From positions 1 through 31,676 of the forward strand of contig DASVVT010000070.1 of the NCBI GenBank assembly GCA_036386415.1: 31,676 bases of DNA, in the 5' to 3' direction. Positions within the stretch are counted from its first letter, which is position 1, and each line of letters starts with the position of its first letter. Positions 1 through 7,678 of the stretch are shown here, piece by piece. This stretch comes from DASVVT01 sp036386415 (GTDB taxonomy: Bacteria > Acidobacteriota > Blastocatellia > Pyrinomonadales > Pyrinomonadaceae). Made by a program: the position numbers and the translations under genes. A model generated the notes under the pieces. The model had not been told where the DNA came from, made no database searches, and saw only the letters and a program-made list of their open reading frames with translations.

Positions 1-97
1 GAAGATTTAAACGCAGAGGGCGCAAAGTTCATCGCAAAGGTCGCAGATTCTTTGCGCTCTTTGCGCGTCTTCCTTTGCGTCCTTTGCGTTTAAATCT
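1..97. repeat. Inverted array of 9-bp CGCAAAGG-type units
   Basis: The left part has CGCAGAG or CGCAAAG units spaced about 9 to 12 bases apart; the right part has the complementary TTTGCG units spaced mostly 9 bases. The outermost arms are a perfect 12-bp inverted repeat, GATTTAAACGCA at 4-15 and TGCGTTTAAATC at 85-96. The purine-rich arm is 5' of the loop. It resembles the element at the other end of the window (31573-31671), whose unit is CACAGAGGA. It lies downstream of recJ. Function unknown; a terminator or RNA-stabilising hairpin is possible. Confidence 0.8.
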
Positions 98-160
98 CTA
101 CTCACCCCAACCACTCTCCTCACTTTTCAAACACGCTCTGAGTAAAAAACTTCCACTTTT

Positions 161-184
161 CTCAGTGCTCAGTACTCAGTACTC
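161..184. repeat. Heptamer tandem repeat at the recJ 3' end
   Basis: Three 7-bp units, CTCAGTG at 161, CTCAGTA at 168 and CTCAGTA at 175, plus a partial CTC. On the minus strand the unit is TACTGAG. The recJ stop codon (169-171) and its last three sense codons (Thr-Glu-Tyr) fall inside the array. A single complementary CTGAG at 138-142 could pair with it, so the inverted arm is vestigial compared with the other heptamer loci. Confidence 0.75.
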
Positions 185-1884
185 TTCCTCATATCTTTGA
201 CGCACAGTTGCAGGCGCGTCTCACCCTGCCATGTGTTTGGCTCAATGGTGTAGGCGAGTTCGATGCGCGTATTCGGGGAAAGCGTTTGCTTCATAATTTC
301 GAGGCCGTCCCACCAGACGGCTTCGAGTGGGCGGCCCTGCGCTCCGGCGACGCGCAGCTTCAAGTGCTTCTCTTTCATCACGCGCGGATCGCCTAAGAGA
401 CGCAAGCCGCGCGTCATGAAGAGTGGACGCGGATTGCCTGCGCCGAAGGGCTCAAGCTGGCGCAACTCTTCGCAGAGCGAGAGCGTGAGCGATTCGGCGG
501 GCAGCTCCGCATCGATATGGAGCGCCGGGACGAGGTCTTCGTCGCTGAGATGGGATGCGGCGTGTTCGTTCAAGCGGCGGCGCAGCTCCGGGATGCGTTC
601 GCGCTTGATGGCGAGTCCTGCGGCGTGCGAATGGCCGCCGAACTGCTCGAACAGGTCTGAGCAAGCGGTCAGCCCGTCGAGCAGGTGATAAGCAGGGATG
701 CTGCGCGCAGACCCGTGCCCGTGGTCGCCTTCGAGTGAGATGACGATGCAGGGACGGTTTATCAACTCTGCGATCTTAGAGGCGGCGATGCCGATCACCC
801 CACGATGCCAGCCCTCGCCTGCAATCACGGCGACATGCGATTGCGCAGCATCCGTATCGACGGACAGAGCCGTGAGCGCATACTTGATGATCTCGCGCTG
901 AACGGTCTGGCGTTCGTTGTTGCGCGCGTTGAGATGTTCGGCCAGACGCCGCGCCTCCGCTTGATCGGTTGCTTCGAAGAGTTCCACGACGGCGCGCGCG
1001 GCATCCATTCTCCCCGCCGCATTGATCCTCGGCCCGAGGCGAAACCCCAGGTCTGTAGAGGTCATGCCGCGCCCGTCTCCGCACCCGGCCACTTCCATCA
1101 ATGCGCGCAAGCCCGGATTGGTCGCACGCACTAGACCCGATAGTCCGAGCGCGACGATTGAGCGATTCTCGCCGACAAGCTGCGCGACATCCGCGACCGT
1201 GCCGATGGCGACCATCTTCAGGAAACCGCCGACCTGGTGTTCGCGCCCGCGCTCACGAAAGAGCGCATGCGCGAGCTTGAAGGCGACGCCGACGCCCGCC
1301 AGGTGTTTGTCCGGGTAATTGCAGCCGCGCTGGTTCGGATTGAGGACACAGAAGGCGGGCGGTGCGCCCTCGCCCTCATCAGGCAGGTGGTGATCGGTGA
1401 CGATCACGTCCAGACCGTTTGCTCTGGCCCAGTCGAGAGGCGCAAAGGCGCGTATGCCGCAATCGACGCTGATGACGAGCTTGTAGCCATCGGCCAGCGC
1501 ACGCTCAAGGGCAAGCTGCTGGATGCCGTAGCCTTCCGTGAAACGGTGTGGGATGTGGTAGCCCGTCTGCGCTCCCAACAACTGCAAAGCGCGCCTGAGC
1601 ACGACCGTCCCCGTCGTCCCGTCCACATCGTAATCGCCATAGATGAGAATCCGCTCGCCCGCATCAATCGCGCGCAGGATTCGCGCCACAGCATCCTGCA
1701 TCCCGAGCATCAACGACGGATCATGCAATTGATCGTGTGCGGGACGAAGGAATCTTCGCGCGGCTCGCTCATCAACGCACCCGCGCGCCACGAGCAACCC
1801 GGCCACGATGGGTGAAACGCGGAGGGCGCGCGCCAGCCTATCAGCACACTCAGAATCCCGCTCACGTATGATCCAGCGTTTCAT
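169..1884 (-). CDS. recJ: Single-stranded-DNA-specific exonuclease RecJ
   Basis: RecJ is a 5'-3' exonuclease on single-stranded DNA used in RecF-pathway recombination and mismatch repair. The 571-residue product has the usual family length. It shows the DHH-family motifs in order: DYDVDGTT (84-91), VDCG (140-143), TDHH (163-166), GTVADV (228-233), NAAGRM (288-293) and the DHHA1 motif GGHSHAAG (416-423), followed by the C-terminal OB-like region. It is the last gene of a minus-strand run that begins with RNase J. The ATG at 1884 lies only a few bases after an inverted heptamer array and has no clear Shine-Dalgarno sequence. The last codons and the stop are made by the heptamer repeat at 161-184, so the final residues are probably not conserved. 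Identification is secure. Confidence 0.96.
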   Translation of the reverse strand: MKRWIIRERDSECADRLARALRVSPIVAGLLVARGCVDERAARRFLRPAHDQLHDPSLMLGMQDAVARILRAIDAGERILIYGDYDVDGTTGTVVLRRALQLLGAQTGYHIPHRFTEGYGIQQLALERALADGYKLVISVDCGIRAFAPLDWARANGLDVIVTDHHLPDEGEGAPPAFCVLNPNQRGCNYPDKHLAGVGVAFKLAHALFRERGREHQVGGFLKMVAIGTVADVAQLVGENRSIVALGLSGLVRATNPGLRALMEVAGCGDGRGMTSTDLGFRLGPRINAAGRMDAARAVVELFEATDQAEARRLAEHLNARNNERQTVQREIIKYALTALSVDTDAAQSHVAVIAGEGWHRGVIGIAASKIAELINRPCIVISLEGDHGHGSARSIPAYHLLDGLTACSDLFEQFGGHSHAAGLAIKRERIPELRRRLNEHAASHLSDEDLVPALHIDAELPAESLTLSLCEELRQLEPFGAGNPRPLFMTRGLRLLGDPRVMKEKHLKLRVAGAQGRPLEAVWWDGLEIMKQTLSPNTRIELAYTIEPNTWQGETRLQLCVKDMRKSTEY

Positions 1885-1888
1885 AAAG

Positions 1889-2034
1889 ACAGTAGACAGT
1901 AGTCAGTAGTCAGTAGCCAGTAGAAAAAACCGCAGCGTCACGCTTTATTGTCCAATATGATTAAAAGCTCAGCACGAAAACGCATCAGCCGCTTTTCATT
2001 TTTACTGGCTACTGACTACTGACTACTGTCTACT
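1889..2034. repeat. Inverted heptamer array, unit TCAGTAG / CTACTGA
   Basis: Five copies of NCAGTAG run from 1889 to 1923 and the mirror CTACTGN series runs from 2002 to 2034. The segments 1891-1922 and 2003-2034 are a perfect 32-bp inverted repeat, extended by an A-run and a T-run at the loop side; the loop is 80 nt. The element fills the whole gap between the PilZ gene (stop at 2039) and recJ (ATG at 1884). Arms of 31 bp are identical to those at 4345-4375. Confidence 0.93.
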
Positions 2035-2038
2035 CATA

Positions 2039-2365
2039 TTAATCTGCGAACCAGCCGTTCGGTTCGAGCAGCTTGATGCCGATGCGTTGTTTGCCGTCCG
2101 TCTGATCCGTCCAGACGCCGTTGACTTCGGCGTCGATGGCGCGCCCGAATGGCGGCGTGAGACGCACGACCGCGCCCAATGCGAGCGGCGCATCTGTGAT
2201 GAGGGTCGCCCCGCCGCGACTGACCTTGACGGCTTCGGCCTGGACATGGAAGGGGCTGCCTTCCGGGCTGCGCCCCTCCAGCTCGACCGCGAAATCAACC
2301 GGCACACGCGGGCTGCGCGGGCGCTGCACGGGTGCGGTTTTGTCACTCTTCGTTTCTTCACTCAT
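2039..2365 (-). CDS. PilZ domain protein
   Basis: A 108-residue protein consisting of little more than a PilZ domain, the family that binds cyclic-di-GMP. The N-terminal RSPRVPV stretch corresponds to the RxxxR motif and KVSRGGA to the D/NxSxxG motif, although the D/N position is a lysine-valine context here, so ligand binding is not assured. It has no signal peptide or membrane segment and is presumably cytosolic. Its ATG lies 7 bases after the uppP stop, which suggests translation from the same mRNA. Any link to the HD-GYP protein at 14305 through cyclic-di-GMP is inference. The stop is followed within 5 bases by a heptamer array. Confidence 0.8.
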   Translation of the reverse strand: MSEETKSDKTAPVQRPRSPRVPVDFAVELEGRSPEGSPFHVQAEAVKVSRGGATLITDAPLALGAVVRLTPPFGRAIDAEVNGVWTDQTDGKQRIGIKLLEPNGWFAD

Positions 2366-2372
2366 GGGAGAA

Positions 2373-3470
2373 TCATCGCCCTTTCGATCTTTTACGAGAC
2401 TTCGTTCGCGAGGGAGGGCGAGATAAGTTTACCGAATCTTTCCGATTATTGTTAGTGGCAAGGTTGCTCGGCAGCAGTTCGCGCTCGTTGGCCGGAGCAG
2501 AATTCTGATTCTGTTGGGCAGGCTGCGCGGGCTGCGTCTCGGCTTGCGCGCCGTAGTAGGGGTTCATCACGCCCGCAATCAACAAGGCAAAGATCAGCAC
2601 GCCGACCACGATACGATAGCCTATGAAGATGCCCGTCGAATGGGTGCGTAGGAAGCGCAGCAGAAACCAGATCGACGCGTAGCCCACGATGCCTGAGACG
2701 ACCGTGGCGATGGCGAGCGGAAGGAAGCTTCCTTCAGGGAGCTTTTCGTACGCCTCTTTGAGTTCGAGCAAGCCGCTGGCGGCGATGGCCGGAATCGAGA
2801 GAAGAAAAGAGAAGCGCGCGGCAGTCTCGCGCGTCTCGCCCGCAAAGAGACCGGCCATGATCGTCGTGCCCGAACGACTGGCTCCGGGAATCAAAGCCAG
2901 CACCTGCGCCCCTCCGACGGCTAGCGCATCCTTCAAACCAAGCTCAGACATCGTGCGCTGCTTCTGCCGACGCCTGGCGAACACCTCCGCGACCGCCAAG
3001 AGCAGGGCGACAAAGATCATCATCGTCGCGATCACCCACAGGTTCTTCGTAAGCGGCCCTTCGATCAGCTTCTTCAGGAGAAGCCCGACGGTCGCGATGG
3101 GGATCGATCCGATGATGATGAGCCATCCCAGCCAGGCTTCCTCCGAGAGGCGCACAGGCCGCGCGCCCATCATCGTCATATCGAGCGCGCCCTCGCTTCT
3201 CTGGCCGCGCAACAGCGCCAGATGATCGTGTATAAAGGCGCGCGTGATCTTCCAGATGTCGCCTGCGAAATAGATGAGCACGGCGAGCAGCGTCCCCAAC
3301 TGGATGACGGCGATAGTGGCCGTCGTCTGCTCGTTGCGCAAGACCTGCTCGACCCCGTCGTAGAGTCCGACTGCGCGACTCGCGAAGACGAGATGCGCCG
3401 TCGAGCTGATCGGGATGAATTCCGTGAGACCCTGGACGATGCCGAGGATGATGGCCTGGATGATTGACAT
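2373..3470 (-). CDS. uppP: Undecaprenyl-diphosphatase (UppP/BacA)
   Basis: This integral membrane enzyme dephosphorylates undecaprenyl diphosphate so that the lipid carrier can be reused in peptidoglycan and polysaccharide synthesis. The N-terminus carries QGLTEFIPISSTAHL (13-27) and the second signature PGASRSG is at 195-201; several hydrophobic segments lie between and after them. At 365 residues it is longer than typical UppP (roughly 270), mainly because of a loop near 85-110 and a hydrophilic tail from about residue 310 rich in Q, N, S, K and R. The ATG at 3470 is preceded directly by heptamer repeats and lacks a visible ribosome binding site. It sits between the dehydrogenase and the PilZ gene in the minus-strand run. 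Confidence 0.93.
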   Translation of the reverse strand: MSIIQAIILGIVQGLTEFIPISSTAHLVFASRAVGLYDGVEQVLRNEQTTATIAVIQLGTLLAVLIYFAGDIWKITRAFIHDHLALLRGQRSEGALDMTMMGARPVRLSEEAWLGWLIIIGSIPIATVGLLLKKLIEGPLTKNLWVIATMMIFVALLLAVAEVFARRRQKQRTMSELGLKDALAVGGAQVLALIPGASRSGTTIMAGLFAGETRETAARFSFLLSIPAIAASGLLELKEAYEKLPEGSFLPLAIATVVSGIVGYASIWFLLRFLRTHSTGIFIGYRIVVGVLIFALLIAGVMNPYYGAQAETQPAQPAQQNQNSAPANERELLPSNLATNNNRKDSVNLSRPPSRTKSRKRSKGR

Positions 3471-3473
3471 AAG

Positions 3474-3508
3474 CAGATTGCAGAATGCGGAATGCGGATT
3501 TCGGAATT
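3474..3508. repeat. Heptamer tandem repeat, CGGAATG type, upstream of uppP
   Basis: Five consecutive 7-bp units, CAGATTG, CAGAATG, CGGAATG, CGGATTT and CGGAATT, end 3 bases before the uppP start codon. A weak mirror (AATCCGCAATCGCATTG near 3546-3562) lies next to the dehydrogenase stop. The units resemble the ATGCGGA unit in the array at 19231-19325. Confidence 0.7.
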
Positions 3509-3562
3509 AACGAACGGGTTGAGTATATACCACAATCCATCTATCAATCCGCAATCGCATTG

Positions 3563-4336
3563 TTATTCGCGGAATGAATTCTTCATTGCGATCCTGTCGT
3601 ACAAAGAGATTGGAAGGAGCATGCCGAAACGAACGATGCTGGCAAGCTGCCAGGGGAAAGCATAAGACTTGCGGCGCGATTCAATGGCATGGATGATCTT
3701 TTGCGTGGCGCTATTGAGTTCCATCAAAAATGGCAACTGCGCATGGCGGCCTTCTGTGAGCGGCGTCTTGATGAAGCCTGGATGAATGATCGTGACGTCT
3801 ACACCCTTGCCGGACAAATCCAGGCGCAGGCTTTCAAAGAAGGCCGAAACCGCCGCTTTGCTCGCACAGTATGCGCCGGACTTCGGCAGGCCACGATAAG
3901 CGGCGAGGCTGGAAATAGCAACGAGCTGCCCCTCCCCGCGCGCGACCATCTCAGGCACGACCGCCGCGACACTGTTCGCCGCGCCGATGACATTAACATT
4001 GATGACATCCGCGAAATCACTCGCACTCAACTGAGCCCCGTCGGTCGTCGGCCCGATGCCTGCGTTGGCAATCAGCACGTCAATCCGCCCGAATCGCTCG
4101 CGCAACTGATCGGCAGCGGCGCGGACAACCAACGCATCCTTCACGTCGCCCGGAAGCGCCATCACACGTCCGCCCGCTTCTTCCACTTCGACGACCGTTT
4201 GTCGGAGCACTTCGGCGCGACGCGCCAGCAGACCAAGCGATGCGCCCCGTCGCCCAAGCTCGATAGCAAGCGCTTGCCCGATGCCGCTCGAAGCGCCGGT
4301 GATGAAGACCACTTTCTGCGACCAATCAACATGCAT
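3563..4336 (-). CDS. Short-chain dehydrogenase/reductase (SDR)
   Basis: A classical SDR of 257 residues with a Rossmann fold. It has the nucleotide-binding TGASSGIG at 13-20, NAG at 91-93, the catalytic Ser near 142, and Tyr156-x3-Lys160 (YCASK). The ARR at 38-40 after the second strand would fit NADP preference. The substrate cannot be read from the sequence; the C-terminal hydrophobic stretch (PWQLASIVRFGMLLPISLYDR) resembles SDRs associated with membranes or lipids, which is only a hint. The ATG at 4336 is about 9 bases from a heptamer array and no Shine-Dalgarno sequence is apparent. It lies between the ACT-domain gene and uppP on the same strand. Confidence 0.88.
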   Translation of the reverse strand: MHVDWSQKVVFITGASSGIGQALAIELGRRGASLGLLARRAEVLRQTVVEVEEAGGRVMALPGDVKDALVVRAAADQLRERFGRIDVLIANAGIGPTTDGAQLSASDFADVINVNVIGAANSVAAVVPEMVARGEGQLVAISSLAAYRGLPKSGAYCASKAAVSAFFESLRLDLSGKGVDVTIIHPGFIKTPLTEGRHAQLPFLMELNSATQKIIHAIESRRKSYAFPWQLASIVRFGMLLPISLYDRIAMKNSFRE

Positions 4337-4344
4337 AAAGAATT

Positions 4345-4463
4345 AGTAGACAGTAGTCAGTAGTCAGTAGCCAGTCGAAAAGAAGATCCGGCGTGTTTAT
4401 TGATGTCCATGCTTTCGATTAGTAGACAACAAAAAGTAGTCCCATGTCTTTCTACTGTCTACT
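4345..4463. repeat. Inverted heptamer array, same unit as at 1889-2034
   Basis: The left arm 4345-4375 (AGTAG, ACAGTAG, TCAGTAG, TCAGTAG, CCAGT) is identical over 31 bases to 1891-1921. The right arm is shorter: CTACTGTCTACT at 4452-4463, which pairs with the outer 12 bases of the left arm; another AGTAGACAAC copy lies at 4421. The loop sequence is unrelated to that at 1923-2002. The element fills the space between the ACT-domain gene stop and the dehydrogenase start. Confidence 0.88.
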
Positions 4464-4466
4464 TTT

Positions 4467-4943
4467 TCAGCATAATTCCGCAACGTGATTCCCTAAAACA
4501 CGCAAGGCTGTTGCGAGATCGTCCTGCTTGATGAGCAGATGATCGCGCGAGAAGGCGGAGAGAGCCCCACAGCTCACATTTGCGCCCGCCAGAATTTCTG
4601 TGACGCGCGCCAGATACCCGACGACGTTCCATTTCAGTTCGATGTCGAGCGTAACGAGGCGGAAGCCGCCTTCGACGCGTGCCTCGCGCGCCGCGTGTCG
4701 AAGAGTGCGCCAATCCGTCTCATCAAGCAGGAGCGTCACCTCTTGCGCATCGCGCAGGAGCATGAAGGGCGCATCACCGCGCGGGCTCAGCTCTGGATTT
4801 TCGAGGAGCCGCGCCCAGTCTGCGTGGCGCATGCCGATCAGAAAATAGGTGGCGGGCGCAACTACGATCCTCGTTCTGCGCAGCAGTTCCGCAACGTCCG
4901 TCGTCTGCTCCGCACCGCTCACTTCTTTGTGATCATGCGCCAT
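4467..4943 (-). CDS. ACT domain-containing protein
   Basis: A 158-residue soluble protein. The second half (about 85-155) reads like an ACT-family small-ligand regulatory domain: LVTLDIELKWNVVGYLARVTEILAGANVS followed by a short loop and HLLIKQDDLATALRVL, the pattern of the ACT_7-type families. The first half has YFLIGMRHADW and a strand-rich stretch but no catalytic motif that I can name. No enzyme domain is attached, so it may sense an amino acid by itself or in complex with another protein. It starts 43 bases after the RNase J stop on the same strand. Confidence 0.75.
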   Translation of the reverse strand: MAHDHKEVSGAEQTTDVAELLRRTRIVVAPATYFLIGMRHADWARLLENPELSPRGDAPFMLLRDAQEVTLLLDETDWRTLRHAAREARVEGGFRLVTLDIELKWNVVGYLARVTEILAGANVSCGALSAFSRDHLLIKQDDLATALRVLGNHVAELC

Positions 4944-4986
4944 CAGCGATGTGGGATTTCAGCGCTCAAATTCTGAACCCATGAAT

Positions 4987-6648
4987 TTACACTTGAACGA
5001 TGACAGGCAGGATGACAGGCCGCGCGCCGGTCTGTTTCTGTATGAAACGCTTGAGCTCAAGCCGGACGCGCTCCCTCAGGAGGCTCGTATCTACACGCTC
5101 GGCGTGCGGCGCGTTCTCCACGGCTTCGGTCACGACGCGCTGCGCGTTCTTGAGAAATCCGTTCGTGGAATCCGAGCCGACCAGGCCACGTGTGACGATC
5201 TCAGGCTCCGCTTCCAGCTCGCCTGTCTCCTCGTCGATGGTGACAGCGACGGTGACGATGCCTTCGTAGGCAAGCTGCTTGCGCTCGCGCACTGTCTCTG
5301 TGTTGATCTCTTCAAAGCCCGTCTCGTCTATAAACGTGCGGCCCACTTCGCGCTTATCTGTAATCACGGCGCGCTCACCGTCCAGCTCAAGCACGTCGCC
5401 GTTCTCGATCAAGATGATGTTCTCTTCCGCGTAGCCGAGATGGTTTTTGACGAACTCCTTGTGACGAAAGAGCATACGGTACTCGCCGTGAATCGGCACG
5501 ACGAACCTGGGACGCACGGCCTCCGTCATGATCCTGATGTCTTCCTGCGAGGCGTGCCCGCTGACGTGAATCAGGCGTCGCTTCTCTTCGATGATGTTCG
5601 CGCCGCGCTTGTAGATGTAGCCGATGAGACGCGAGATGGCGCGCTCATTGCCCGGGATGATACGCGCAGAGAGCACCACCGTGTCGCCCTCTTCGACGGT
5701 CAATCCCTTATAGCTCTGCGTAGACATTTGTGAGAGCGCCGCGCGCGGCTCGCCCTGCGAGCCCGTGACGAGAAAGACTATCTCGTCATCGTCCAGGTGC
5801 TTCGTCTCATTAAGGCTCACGAGCAGGCCGTCCGGTATATCTAAATATCCAAGCTCCTCCGCGATCTCCACATTCTTCTGCATCGAGCGTCCGAGCACGC
5901 AGACCTTGCGGTCGAACTGCTGCGCGACATCCATGACGATCTGTATGCGATGAATCGAAGAGGCGAAGGCGGCGACGATGATGCGCCCCGTGGCTTCTGT
6001 GAAAATCTCTTCGAAGGCGGGGATGACGGCGCGCTCAGAGGGCGTGCGCCCCGGCACGGTCGCATTTGTCGAATCCGACAGCAGAGCGAGCACGCCCTCC
6101 TGCCCGTAGCTCCTGAGGGTTCTGAGGTCAATCGGCTCGCCGATGACAGGCGTCTCATCCACTTTGTAGTCGCCCGTGTGGATGATTGTCCCGACGGGCG
6201 TTCTGATCGCCAGCGAGAAGCAGTCAACGAGGGAGTGCGACGCCCGTATGAACTCAATCTTGAAGGGGCCGATCTCGACCGTATCGCGCGGCTCGACGCG
6301 ATGAATCAGGACATCGTCCAACAGGTCGTGCTCGTCCAATTTCTTCTCGGCCAGACCGACCGTGAAATGCGAGGCGTAGACCGGAACGTTGAACTTTTTA
6401 AGGATGTAGGGTAGCGCGCCCAGATGGTCTTCATGCCCGTGCGTCAGGATGATGGCCGTGATGTTATCCCTGTACTCTTCGAGGAAATCGAAATCAGGAA
6501 CCGAGACATCCACACCGTAGACGCTCTCTTCAGGGAAGCCCATTCCGGCGTCGAGGATGATCATATCCTCGCCATAGCGCACGGCCATACAATTCATCCC
6601 AAACTCGCCGACGCCGCCGAGCGGGATGATCTCTAAAACATTACTCAC
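4987..6648 (-). CDS. rnj: Ribonuclease J
   Basis: RNase J is a metallo-beta-lactamase/beta-CASP ribonuclease with 5'-3' exonuclease and endonuclease activity, central to mRNA decay and rRNA maturation in bacteria lacking RNase E. The 553-residue length is typical. Zinc-ligand motifs are HGHEDH (70-75), H138 in ASHS, HTGD (157-160), and in the beta-CASP part HVSGHA (361-366) and PIHGE (385-389); the C-terminal domain is present. The start is a GTG at 6648 giving MSNVLEIIPLGG, which matches the family N-terminus. The leader upstream contains an extended -10 promoter and a GC-rich hairpin. It is probably the first gene of the minus-strand run down to recJ. Confidence 0.95.
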   Translation of the reverse strand: MSNVLEIIPLGGVGEFGMNCMAVRYGEDMIILDAGMGFPEESVYGVDVSVPDFDFLEEYRDNITAIILTHGHEDHLGALPYILKKFNVPVYASHFTVGLAEKKLDEHDLLDDVLIHRVEPRDTVEIGPFKIEFIRASHSLVDCFSLAIRTPVGTIIHTGDYKVDETPVIGEPIDLRTLRSYGQEGVLALLSDSTNATVPGRTPSERAVIPAFEEIFTEATGRIIVAAFASSIHRIQIVMDVAQQFDRKVCVLGRSMQKNVEIAEELGYLDIPDGLLVSLNETKHLDDDEIVFLVTGSQGEPRAALSQMSTQSYKGLTVEEGDTVVLSARIIPGNERAISRLIGYIYKRGANIIEEKRRLIHVSGHASQEDIRIMTEAVRPRFVVPIHGEYRMLFRHKEFVKNHLGYAEENIILIENGDVLELDGERAVITDKREVGRTFIDETGFEEINTETVRERKQLAYEGIVTVAVTIDEETGELEAEPEIVTRGLVGSDSTNGFLKNAQRVVTEAVENAPHAERVDTSLLRERVRLELKRFIQKQTGARPVILPVIVQV

Positions 6649-6679
6649 TTTGATTCTCTACTCTACTCTCTCCAAAACA

Positions 6680-6745
6680 GCCCGGCGAATGCTCCAACAC
6701 AGGCTGCACTCGCCGGGCGTAATTTAGCAGAACAGTATACCACAA
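6680..6745 (-). promoter_or_regulatory. RNase J promoter and hairpin-bearing leader
   Basis: On the minus strand an extended -10, TGG followed by TATACT, has its hexamer at 6739-6734; no good -35 is seen. Transcription would start near 6727. The leader then contains a 9-bp stem, GCCCGGCGA/TCGCCGGGC (6680-6688 with 6710-6718), followed by TGTTTTGG, about 30 bases before the GTG start. It resembles a 5' structured leader or attenuator. Promoter assignment is by eye only. Confidence 0.5.
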
Positions 6746-6780
6746 GAAGAGTCGCTTTCTCGTCTCGTGAAAAGACCGTA

Positions 6781-6810
6781 TTGCGGCCTTACTTGAATAT
6801 TCGATATACT
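6781..6810 (+). promoter_or_regulatory. Putative promoter of the 65-residue protein gene
   Basis: TTGCGG at 6781-6786, an 18-base spacer and TATACT at 6805-6810 form a plausible sigma-70-type promoter 28 bases ahead of the small gene. It is divergent from the RNase J promoter. Confidence 0.4.
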
Positions 6811-6838
6811 TATCACGCTAGCCCGGAAAGCGAGGTCA

Positions 6839-7036
6839 TTGAACGTCTGGCAGAAGCGCTACGTAGTGCTTAATCCGAGAGGCAAGAAGTACCATGAGTT
6901 GAGAGGTGAGACTCAAACCGTCTGCGGTCTGCGTGTCCACACGTTGAAGCAAATCCTCAGAGAACCACCTGCGGACGCGACCCTGTGCAAACAGTGTTCA
7001 GGGGCGTGGGCTCGCTCGCCACCGTCTAAGACATGA
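6839..7036 (+). CDS. Small CxxC-containing protein of unknown function
   Basis: A 65-residue basic protein with no recognised family. It starts with TTG, 5 bases after GCGAGG. The C-terminal half has a cysteine at 29 (TVCGLRVHT) with a histidine nearby and a CKQC pair near residues 53-56, so a small zinc-binding or redox knuckle is possible. Support for it being real comes from its own upstream promoter-like hexamers and a strong intrinsic terminator beginning 17 bases after the stop. No membrane segment or signal peptide is seen. Confidence 0.55.
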   Translation: MNVWQKRYVVLNPRGKKYHELRGETQTVCGLRVHTLKQILREPPADATLCKQCSGAWARSPPSKT

Positions 7037-7052
7037 ACAGACATTCTTTCGT

Positions 7053-7083
7053 GGGTCAGCCCTCAGGGCTGACCCTCTTTTTC
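7053..7083 (+). terminator. Intrinsic terminator
   Basis: GGGTCAGCCC (7053-7062), loop TCA, GGGCTGACCC (7066-7075), then TCTTTTT. A perfect 10-bp GC-rich stem followed by a T-run, placed just after the 65-residue protein gene. Confidence 0.9.
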
Positions 7084-7384
7084 GCATCAAAGGAGAGACC
7101 CGCTACCAATCTGCGCGCAGGCTGACGGATTTCAAGGACGACACGGCAGCGCTCGACAGTAAGCGCCCTGCTTAATTACCCGACAGGCTCTCGTCTACCT
7201 GACACAAAACCGATCACCGTAATTGAAAGCTCAAACGGGCACGCCGCGAGAAGAGCTACACAGGCATCTTCTTGCGCGTACCCGAATATTTTGGAAAGTA
7301 CTCTGGCTATGCGGCTCGTCTTATCTAAAGCGAGCCGCTCACGTTGCCGATTGAATTATATTCCTGCTGCCCTTCGGCTGGCGC
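7084..7384. other. Intergenic stretch without a recognised gene
   Basis: About 300 bases with no convincing coding signal. The only structure noted is an 8-bp inverted repeat, GCGGCTCG at 7311-7318 and CGAGCCGC at 7331-7338, which may be part of a terminator for the minus-strand gene at 7385 although no T-run follows it. Confidence 0.5.
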
Positions 7385-7678
7385 TTAAGCGCGCAGGCTG
7401 CGGCCTGTGATCAGCCTGTAGACTGCGAGCAGAACGATCGCGCCGACGACGGCCAGCACGAGGCTCATCAAGAAGCCCGGCTCGTTGATGTCGCCGCCGC
7501 CGGAGCTGGCGCGGCCATAACCAAATAACATACGCCCGATGAAGCCTCCAATGACGGAACCGACTATTCCTATCAGCGCCGTGATGATGAACCCACCGGG
7601 GTCTTTGCCAGGCATGATGGCTTTCGCAATCAGTCCGGCAATCAAGCCTAAAATTATCCATCCGAGAATCGCAAACAT
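7385..7678 (-). CDS. GlsB/YeaQ/YmgE-family small membrane protein
   Basis: A 97-residue, glycine-rich membrane protein of the family once labelled transglycosylase-associated. It has three hydrophobic segments, about 3-23, 29-50 and 69-90, with the typical GLIAGLIAKAIMPG and GGFIITALIGIVGSVIGGFIGR stretches. Family members are linked to general or envelope stress responses, with no proven biochemical activity. A good ribosome binding site (GGAGGG) lies 8 bases before the ATG. It is divergent from the LysM gene. Confidence 0.9.
   Translation of the reverse strand: MFAILGWIILGLIAGLIAKAIMPGKDPGGFIITALIGIVGSVIGGFIGRMLFGYGRASSGGGDINEPGFLMSLVLAVVGAIVLLAVYRLITGRSLRA

Noticed and set aside
4951..5733. 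A 260-codon plus-strand open frame
   Set aside because: Antisense of RNase J, with no family resemblance.
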